Of a stretch of 64,000 bases of DNA, positions 44,210-50,148 are shown piece after piece. The translations under genes and the position numbers were made by a program. Source of the DNA: Oscillospiraceae bacterium (GTDB lineage Bacteria > Bacillota > Clostridia > Oscillospirales > Ruminococcaceae); contig CABIZB010000004.1 of the NCBI GenBank assembly GCA_902363145.1, forward strand, positions 248,001 through 312,000. Reading direction: 5' to 3'. The notes beneath the pieces were generated by a model. The model was given only the letters and a program-made list of their open reading frames with translations. It did not search any database and was not told where the DNA came from. Numbering within the stretch: position 1 is the first letter of the stretch; each line of letters begins with the position of its first letter.

Positions 44210-44437
44210 ATGGTATTCGATAAGGTTAAGGAACTCATCGCAGAGCAGCTCGACGTTGACGCTGATACTGTTACCGTTACATCCAACATTCAGGACGATC
44301 TCGGCGCAGATTCCCTGGACGTTGTTGACCTCGTTATGTCCCTCGAAGAAGAGTTCGACATGGAGATCCCCGATGAAGCAGTTGCAAATATCAAGACTGT
44401 AGGCGATATCGTTAAGTACATCGAGGACAATCAGTAA
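44210..44437 (+). CDS. acpP: Acyl carrier protein
   Basis: This 75-residue acidic, helical protein carries S35 in [10 protein letters not shown], the 4'-phosphopantetheine attachment site. It shuttles acyl chains among the Fab enzymes. It has the strongest ribosome site of the operon (AAGGAGG), fitting its need for high abundance, and is last, 63 bases after accA and before a terminator. In many clostridia it lies next to fabK instead. Confidence 0.98.
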   Translation: MVFDKVKELIAEQLDVDADTVTVTSNIQDDLGADSLDVVDLVMSLEEEFDMEIPDEAVANIKTVGDIVKYIEDNQ

Positions 44438-44457
44438 TTCCGATGAACACGAGAATT

Positions 44458-44494
44458 AAAAGGACTGTGGTATAAAGCTGCCGCAGTCCTTTTT
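44458..44494 (+). terminator. Terminator of the fabH-acpP operon
   Basis: AAAAGGACTGTGG pairs with CCGCAGTCCTTTT across a ten-base loop and ends in T5. Its outer stem matches the terminators at 178 and 2918. Confidence 0.92.
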
Positions 44495-44535
44495 GTTTTG
44501 CAAACAGTTTTACCGCCTGAAAGCGAACAGAGATA

Positions 44536-44566
44536 CAAAAACGGACGCCCCGAAGGACGTCCGTTT
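44536..44566 (-). terminator. Terminator of the HD-domain gene
   Basis: AAACGGACG and CGTCCGTTT form a nine-bp stem. The minus-strand tail is T5. It lies about 40 bases past the stop. Confidence 0.82.
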
Positions 44567-44604
44567 CTGTGTTATATCTTTTACCCCGCACAGTGTTATT
44601 GTTA

Positions 44605-45159
44605 TTATGCCGATCTGCGTGCTTTGAGATGAGTTATCATTCTCTTTGGCAACATTGCCGCATGAGCAGCAAGCAGACCCCAGTGAGCAATTACTTCCCA
44701 CGCTCCGCATATCTTATCCACCATGATGATAACAACTGTCTCCTTATACTTGGGCAGCGCAATGTTCATGGGGAACATATGCTTTTCAATGATATCAGCC
44801 TCCATAGGAGTGATATCAAAATACTTCTGAGCATTGGCAAGAGCTGTTGCCGCATGAGTCCAACCGTGCATTCTCTGACCTTTTTCACGAACATAATCGT
44901 GCCAGTCGTAAAGGAACAGGTCATGGATAAGACCCGCTCTTGCACCTGCACGAGCGTCCAGCGAAAGGAGCTTGCAGAAAATGTAGTTGTAGTATGAAAC
45001 ATTCAGGCAATGCTGAAAACAGGTCGTATGACCGTGGTGCATATACTGCTTCATCTGCTGCACAACTTCGCTTTTGAGAAGATCCGCAACCTCTTCGTAG
45101 TATCCGCACTCAGTGCCCGGCAATGAAAGATCCTGCTTGGAACCGATAGCTTTTAACAT
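44605..45159 (-). CDS. HD-domain metal-dependent phosphohydrolase
   Basis: This 184-residue protein has the HD arrangement: HHGHTTCFQHCLNVSYYNY supplies the first histidine, GLIHDLFLYDW the HD pair, and HGWTHAATAL and EKHMFPMN the later histidines. Similar small HD proteins are common and uncharacterised in clostridia; likely substrates are phosphorylated nucleotides. It is monocistronic, with its own promoter (45275-45303), an AAGGAAGG site and a terminator. It points towards the fatty-acid operon and away from the cell-wall cluster. Confidence 0.85.
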   Translation of the reverse strand: MLKAIGSKQDLSLPGTECGYYEEVADLLKSEVVQQMKQYMHHGHTTCFQHCLNVSYYNYIFCKLLSLDARAGARAGLIHDLFLYDWHDYVREKGQRMHGWTHAATALANAQKYFDITPMEADIIEKHMFPMNIALPKYKETVVIIMVDKICGAWEVIAHWGLLAAHAAMLPKRMITHLKARRSA

Positions 45160-45274
45160 CGTATTACCTTCCTTAGTTACCTTGTTTGTATATGGTCGTT
45201 CTTACACACTTTTTCTATTTTTCTCGCAGCAACGTTTCAGGCGCTGCTGACACACTTTAAAATCATCCTTTTCT

Positions 45275-45303
45275 ATTATATCAGCATAAAAAGCATATTG
45301 CAA
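45275..45303 (-). promoter_or_regulatory. Promoter of the HD-domain gene
   Basis: On the minus strand TTGCAA (45298-45303) and TATAAT (45275-45280) are spaced by 17 bases; the leader is about 110 nt. Confidence 0.78.
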
Positions 45304-45418
45304 TAGATATTATGCACAGTTTTAAAGAAAATTGTTAGAATATTTTTCAAAAAAATATTTTGTCAAGGAAAAAATTGGTTTCGATTTAGTATCAGGGATT
45401 ACAAAGCGGTTAAAATAT

Positions 45419-45446
45419 TCACCACTTCTCACCACCGCCGTATAAT
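45419..45446 (+). promoter_or_regulatory. Distal pair of inverted GTGGTGA boxes next to a -10-like TATAAT
   Basis: Two TCACCAC words (GTGGTGA on the minus strand) begin ten bases apart at 45419 and 45429. A plus-strand TATAAT follows at 45441-45446 with a weak -35 (TTCACC) overlapping the first box. This may be a second, MraZ-controlled promoter for the cluster. Confidence 0.5.
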
Positions 45447-45575
45447 AGCTTTAAAATTATACAAATAGATAAAAACACAGCAAATTATACGATTTGACAT
45501 GATATTTTCGTCAAAATGCTCAAAAGCAAAGGGCAAAATTCTTGATTTATTTGGGTTTAAGTTTGCCTTTAATAG

Positions 45576-45604
45576 TTGCAATTTGGTAACACATAGTGTA
45601 TAAT
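45576..45604 (+). promoter_or_regulatory. Promoter of the mraZ division and cell-wall cluster
   Basis: TTGCAA (45576-45581) and TATAAT (45599-45604) are spaced by 17 bases. The start site should be near 45612, just before the first GTGGTGA box. Confidence 0.82.
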
Positions 45605-45613
45605 TAAATCATA

Positions 45614-45651
45614 GTGGTGAAGCAGCCCCATTTTGTGGTGAAAAGTGGTGA
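45614..45651 (+). promoter_or_regulatory. Probable MraZ operator: three direct GTGGTGA boxes
   Basis: GTGGTGA occurs at 45614-45620, 45635-45641 and 45645-45651; the last two are one helical turn apart. MraZ is known to bind GTGG-type direct repeats with ten-base periodicity upstream of its own gene. Their place directly downstream of the -10 suggests repression by road-block. Confidence 0.72.
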
Positions 45652-45720
45652 TTTTCAACAGCCTGTTGAAAGCAGTGTTGAATGGCTGCCCCAAATTCTG
45701 TACGGAAAGGACTGATGACG

Positions 45721-46149
45721 ATGCACGCTCCTCTCATGGGTACATATTACCATAATATGGACGCTAAGGGCAGAATGGCATTCCCCAACAAGCTCAGAGA
45801 ACAGCTTGGCGTGAATTTTGTCATCACAATAGGCCTTGAAGGCTGCCTTTACGTATATTCCAACGAGGAATGGGAAAAATTTACCGAACAGCTCCGCACC
45901 CTTTCAGGTCCCGTTGCAAAGCAGGCTATAAGAAAGTATGCGGCAAACGCTGTAGTTGCCGAGGCTGACAAGCAGGGCAGAATACTCATTCCCCAGAATT
46001 TAAGGGAACACGCAGGTCTTGACCACGACATCACCGTTATCGGCAACCTTAACCGTGCCGAGATATGGGATACCGCACGATATAACGAGATCAACTCCAA
46101 GTTCACTGACGAAGAGCTTGCTGAGGCAATAGATTCTCTTGCATTCTGA
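45721..46149 (+). CDS. mraZ: Transcriptional regulator MraZ
   Basis: This 142-residue DNA-binding protein has two AbrB-like halves with the conserved DAKGRMAFPNKLRE and EADKQGRILIPQNLRE motifs. It forms rings that bind direct repeats and represses the dcw cluster. The ATG at 45721 follows AAGGA by nine bases and gives the normal family start MHAPLMGTYYHNMD; earlier codons would add unrelated residues. GTGGTGA boxes lie directly upstream. rsmH follows after 16 bases. Confidence 0.96.
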   Translation: MHAPLMGTYYHNMDAKGRMAFPNKLREQLGVNFVITIGLEGCLYVYSNEEWEKFTEQLRTLSGPVAKQAIRKYAANAVVAEADKQGRILIPQNLREHAGLDHDITVIGNLNRAEIWDTARYNEINSKFTDEELAEAIDSLAF

Positions 46150-46165
46150 TAATAAAGGAAAATAT

Positions 46166-47086
46166 ATGGAATTTGCTCATATACCGGTGCTGCTGGAGCA
46201 GTGCCTTGACGGTCTTGATATCAAACCTGACGGAATTTATTTTGACGGTACCTGCGGCGGTGCAGGCCATTCCCGTGAGATAGCAAAGCGCCTCACAACG
46301 GGAAGGCTCATAGGCATCGACCGTGACCCCGATGCTGTAGCTGTGGCTTCCGAAAGGCTCAGCGGTCTGCCTGCACAGGTGGTAAGGGGAAATTACTCCG
46401 AGATAAAGCAGATAGCCGATGATCTTGGCATCTGCGGTGCGGACGGGATACTCCTTGACCTTGGTGTGTCCTCCTATCAGCTGGATAACGCCGAGAGAGG
46501 CTTTTCCTACCACAATGACGCTCCCCTTGATATGAGAATGTCAAAGGAAGGCACATCTGCAAGGGATATCGTCAATGAATACTCAAAGGAGCAGCTCACA
46601 AAGATACTCTACGAGTACGGCGAGGAGAAATTTGCTCCAAGGATTGCGGAAACTATAATAAAAAGGCGCTCCGAAAAGCCTGTTGAGACCACAACGGAGC
46701 TTGCCGATATAGTAAGGGACTCCATTCCCGCAAAGTTCAGGCGGGACAAAAACCCATGCAAAAAAACATTTCAGGCAATACGTATCGCAGTCAACTGCGA
46801 ATTTGACCACTTAGACCGTGCCCTTGATGAGGGCTTCGAGCTTTTAAAGCCCGGCGGACGCTTCTGTATCATCACTTTCCACTCCCTTGAGGACAGGATA
46901 GTTAAGCAGAGGTTTGCAGGCTGGTGCAAGGGCTGCACCTGTCCCCCTGACTTTCCCGTATGCGTATGCGGCAACAAGCCGAAGGGAAAGCTTGTGTGCA
47001 GAAAGCCCCTTGAAGCCTCCGAAGAGGAGCTTGAGGCTAACCCCAGAAGCAGGAGCGCAAAGCTCAGGATAATCGAAAAGCTGTAA
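46166..47086 (+). CDS. rsmH: 16S rRNA m4C1402 methyltransferase
   Basis: This 306-residue methyltransferase begins HIPVLLEQCLDGL. It contains the SAM motif DGTCGGAGHSREI, the GILLDLGVSSYQLD signature, PLDMRM and the FITFHSLEDRIVK motif, all standard for RsmH (MraW). It methylates the ribosomal P-site cytosine. The ATG at 46166 follows AAAGGA. The C-terminal region has a cysteine cluster (CKGCTCPPDFPVCVCG). Confidence 0.97.
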   Translation: MEFAHIPVLLEQCLDGLDIKPDGIYFDGTCGGAGHSREIAKRLTTGRLIGIDRDPDAVAVASERLSGLPAQVVRGNYSEIKQIADDLGICGADGILLDLGVSSYQLDNAERGFSYHNDAPLDMRMSKEGTSARDIVNEYSKEQLTKILYEYGEEKFAPRIAETIIKRRSEKPVETTTELADIVRDSIPAKFRRDKNPCKKTFQAIRIAVNCEFDHLDRALDEGFELLKPGGRFCIITFHSLEDRIVKQRFAGWCKGCTCPPDFPVCVCGNKPKGKLVCRKPLEASEEELEANPRSRSAKLRIIEKL

Positions 47087-47145
47087 AAACAGGAACTTAC
47101 ACTTATAAATAAAAAGACTTGGGAAAGAAGAAAGGAAGGATATTT

Positions 47146-47634
47146 ATGGCAGCAAGGAATACAAATCTCGCCTATAGCCTTTCACAGTACGAGGAAAGAG
47201 AAGAAAGATCAAACGCCCGTGAAAACACACGGCAGAATATAAAGAGCCACAAGGCAGCAAAGCCCCAGACAGCAGTTCACCCTGTATTTATGGTGATGCT
47301 GCTCATCGCAACAGGCGCACTTATTTCGCTGTGCATCACATCAAAGGCTGATATCGCCTCCGTTCACGCAGCTATCGTGGATCAGGAAGCGGTAGTACGC
47401 TCGCTGGAGCAGGAAAATGTCAGCATGATGACCCGTCTGGAGCAGAAAAGCTCCCAGAAGGTAGTTGAGGATTACGCCGAAAACGTTCTGGGAATGCAGA
47501 AGCTTGACAACGCTCAGGTAGAATATGTAAGCATCGAAAGCGGAAACAAGGCTGAAATAAGCGACAGCAGCGACAATATTTTCACAAAAATAAAGAACGG
47601 CTTCAACAGCTTTCTGGAATACCTCAAGGGCTGA
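47146..47634 (+). CDS. ftsL: FtsL-like cell-division protein
   Basis: This 162-residue bitopic protein has a basic cytoplasmic N-terminus (about 1-48), one membrane helix (about 50-68; VHPVFMVMLLIATGALISL) and an extracellular coiled coil (about 75-115; VHAAIVDQEAVVRSLEQEN). Size and place between rsmH and the penicillin-binding protein match FtsL of the divisome. Sequence identity in this family is low, so the call rests on layout and position. AAGGAAGG precedes the ATG at 47146; a TTG nine codons earlier is less likely. Confidence 0.85.
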   Translation: MAARNTNLAYSLSQYEEREERSNARENTRQNIKSHKAAKPQTAVHPVFMVMLLIATGALISLCITSKADIASVHAAIVDQEAVVRSLEQENVSMMTRLEQKSSQKVVEDYAENVLGMQKLDNAQVEYVSIESGNKAEISDSSDNIFTKIKNGFNSFLEYLKG

Positions 47635-47653
47635 ATAAATATACATGAATTGA

Positions 47654-47684
47654 AACGCATGACCGCTTTCACGGCTCATGCGTT
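47654..47684 (+). other. Hairpin between ftsL and the penicillin-binding protein gene
   Basis: AACGCATGACCG and CGGCTCATGCGTT pair with one bulged base around a six-base loop in the 149-base gap. There is no T-run, so it is more likely an mRNA processing or stability element than a terminator. Confidence 0.6.
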
Positions 47685-47783
47685 CTTGCACTTATAAGAA
47701 TGTGAACAAAGGAATCTGCCTGAAAAAAAATACAAAAAGGCACAAACAATGAAAGGGGCTTTCCAAAGAAAGGAGAACTACCA

Positions 47784-50087
47784 TTGCCGTCCTATCAGCC
47801 AACAAAACAGATGAAGAACCGCCTTAACCTGCCTGTAAGCATTGCAGTGCTGGCAGCGGCAGGCGTGCTTATCGCAAACCTTTACCATGTGTCGGTAACC
47901 GAGCATGACCGCTTTACCGCCATGGCAAATGACAGTCAGTTCGGAAGCACCACGGTGGAGGCAAACCGTGGAAGCATTTATGATACCAACGGAAAAATAC
48001 TGGCCCAGTCCGCCACGGTCTATAACGTTATACTCAACCCCAGCGCCCTCACAGGCGTGGACGAAAGCAAGATGAATGCGGACGAAAAGGAACGCCAGAT
48101 AAAAACTGTTGCAAAGATACTCAGCGAGGAGCTGGGCGCTGACTACACCAAGCTGGTAAACGTATTCAGCGACGAAAAAACAAAGAACAAGCAGTGGTAC
48201 AAGGTCGCTTCCAAAATCGAAAAGGACATTGTTACCCAGATATACACCCGCATAGATGAAGAGGGTCTGGCGGGAAACCTTGTAAGCACCGAGGACGACA
48301 CAAAGCGTTATTATCCTCAGGGAGACATGGCGGCTGCGGTCATCGGCTTCACAAACTACGAGGGCGACGGAATTTACGGCGTTGAGGCCTATTACAATGA
48401 CTATCTTGCGGGAGTGGACGGAAAAATCATCTCCGCAACGGACGGTCTGGGCAACGAGATGCCCTACAAAAACGACAAGATCTATGCGGCAAAGGACGGC
48501 AGCTCCCTTTATCTCACAATCGACTCCACCCTCCAGTATTACTGTGAGAGAGAGCTGGCAAACTGCGTTGAGCAGAATAACGTTGATAACCGTGCCTGCG
48601 CCATAATCATGAACGCAAAGACAGGCGATATCCTTGCCATGGCTACTTCCCCGGGATATGATCTTAACGACAGAAACAGCATCTATTCAAAAAAAGATCA
48701 GCTGACCCTTGAAAAGTACAAGGAAGAAAATCCCGACGATGAGGAAGGCTACAACGAAAAGTATGCCGAGCTTCGTGAAAAGCAGTGGAAAAACAAGGCT
48801 ATCACCGAGCTTTATGAGCCGGGCTCCGTTTTCAAGGTAGTAACAGGCTCCTCCGCACTGGAAGAAAAGGTCATCGACCTTAACTCCACATTTACCTGCA
48901 ACCACTCCATTCAGGTGGCTGACCGTACCATCAACTGCTGGACAGCAGGCGCTCACGGCACTCAGGACTTTACCACTGCCATGACAAACTCCTGCAACCC
49001 CGCATTCATTCAGATAGGTCAGAGACTGGGAATCGAAAAGTTCTGCAGCTATTTCAGGGCTTACGGCTTTACCGAACCTACAGGCATCGACCTCCCGGGT
49101 GAGGCTTCGGGTCTGTACGTTGCCGAGGAGAGCATGGGCATAGTTGAGCTTGCTTCCTGCTCCTTCGGTCAGTCAAACACAGTTACACCCATTCAGATGA
49201 TAACAGCATACGCCGCTGTAATAAACGGCGGATACCTTTTACAGCCCCACGTTGTAAGCAAGATAGTCGATAACAACGGCAACGTTATCCAGACCGTTGA
49301 AAAGACTGTCCGCAGGCAGGTCATCTCGGAAGAGACTTCCGCCGAAATGAGACAGGTGCTGGAAAGCGTTGTAAACAACAAGGGCGGCTCCAACGCATAC
49401 ATCAAGGGCTACCGCATAGGCGGAAAGTCGGGAACCTCCCAGAAGCTCCAGAAGAACAATCAGCTGGGCGTTGAAAACCTTTATGTAGCGTCATACGTAG
49501 GTTTTGCTCCCGCAGACGACCCCGAGATAATCATGCTTGTAATGGTCGATGAGCCTCAGGGCAGAGACCACAACGGTTCTCAGGTATATTATGGCAGCAT
49601 GGTCGCCGCTCCCGTTGTATCGGCAGTTTTCAAGGACGCACTTCCCTATCTGGGCTATTATCCCGAATATACCGATGAAGAGCTTGCGGCTCTTGATGTT
49701 ACCGTTCCCAGTGTTGAGGGACAGACCGTTGAGGCGGCAGAGCAGACCCTTACAAATCTCGAGCTTCAGTATTATGTGGTAGGCGAGGGCGATAAGGTCG
49801 TGGCTCAGGTCCCCTCCCGCTCCTCCTCCGTTCCCAGAAACGGCAAGGTAGTGCTTTACACCGAGGAAAATTACGAGACCCAGTATGCCACCGTTCCCAA
49901 CGTTATCGGTCATACTCCGTCTGAGGTTAATCAGCTGCTCACCTCCGCAAACATCAACTTCAAGGCAGGCGACGGCGCAACCGCCCATTCGGGTGCCATT
50001 GCCTACTCCCAGAACTATCTGCCGGGTGCGGAAGTTCCCGTGGGAACAGTCGTTGAAGTAACCTTCCGTGTAAAGGACGAGGGCTGA
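47784..50087 (+). CDS. Class B penicillin-binding protein with two PASTA domains (FtsI/SpoVD type)
   Basis: This 767-residue septal transpeptidase has one N-terminal helix (about 17-35), a dimerisation domain (about 55-230) and the transpeptidase domain with S348-V-F-K351 (active serine), S403-C-N405 and K548-S-G-T551. Two PASTA domains (about 642-700 and 705-765) follow. It cross-links septal peptidoglycan with FtsW as partner. The PASTA tail is found in Firmicute PbpB/PBP2X and SpoVD proteins. Without further data, vegetative and sporulation paralogues cannot be told apart. It starts with TTG at 47784, eight bases after AAAGGAG. Confidence 0.94.
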   Translation: MPSYQPTKQMKNRLNLPVSIAVLAAAGVLIANLYHVSVTEHDRFTAMANDSQFGSTTVEANRGSIYDTNGKILAQSATVYNVILNPSALTGVDESKMNADEKERQIKTVAKILSEELGADYTKLVNVFSDEKTKNKQWYKVASKIEKDIVTQIYTRIDEEGLAGNLVSTEDDTKRYYPQGDMAAAVIGFTNYEGDGIYGVEAYYNDYLAGVDGKIISATDGLGNEMPYKNDKIYAAKDGSSLYLTIDSTLQYYCERELANCVEQNNVDNRACAIIMNAKTGDILAMATSPGYDLNDRNSIYSKKDQLTLEKYKEENPDDEEGYNEKYAELREKQWKNKAITELYEPGSVFKVVTGSSALEEKVIDLNSTFTCNHSIQVADRTINCWTAGAHGTQDFTTAMTNSCNPAFIQIGQRLGIEKFCSYFRAYGFTEPTGIDLPGEASGLYVAEESMGIVELASCSFGQSNTVTPIQMITAYAAVINGGYLLQPHVVSKIVDNNGNVIQTVEKTVRRQVISEETSAEMRQVLESVVNNKGGSNAYIKGYRIGGKSGTSQKLQKNNQLGVENLYVASYVGFAPADDPEIIMLVMVDEPQGRDHNGSQVYYGSMVAAPVVSAVFKDALPYLGYYPEYTDEELAALDVTVPSVEGQTVEAAEQTLTNLELQYYVVGEGDKVVAQVPSRSSSVPRNGKVVLYTEENYETQYATVPNVIGHTPSEVNQLLTSANINFKAGDGATAHSGAIAYSQNYLPGAEVPVGTVVEVTFRVKDEG

Positions 50088-50096
50088 TATCATATA

Positions 50097-50148
50097 GGAA
50101 AGGAGTACATTTTTCCGAGGGAAACCCGAAGAAAAATGGTCATCTATG
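50097..50148 (+). promoter_or_regulatory. Split translation start of murEF: remote Shine-Dalgarno, hairpin, ATG
   Basis: AAAGGAG lies at 50099-50105, about 40 bases before the ATG at 50146, and no closer ribosome site exists. Between them, 50108-50138 folds: CATTTTTC pairs with GAAAAATG, with an inner GGG-AAA-CCC stem. Folding would bring the site to about nine bases from the ATG. Confidence 0.6.

Larger units (their letters stand above)
45160..45720. other. Intergenic region with HD-gene and mraZ promoters
   Basis: This 561-base region contains the HD-gene leader and promoter (45275-45303), two inverted GTGGTGA boxes at 45419-45435 next to a TATAAT at 45441-45446, an AT-rich spacer, the mraZ promoter at 45576-45604 and three direct GTGGTGA boxes at 45614-45651. 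No further gene is seen. Confidence 0.7.
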
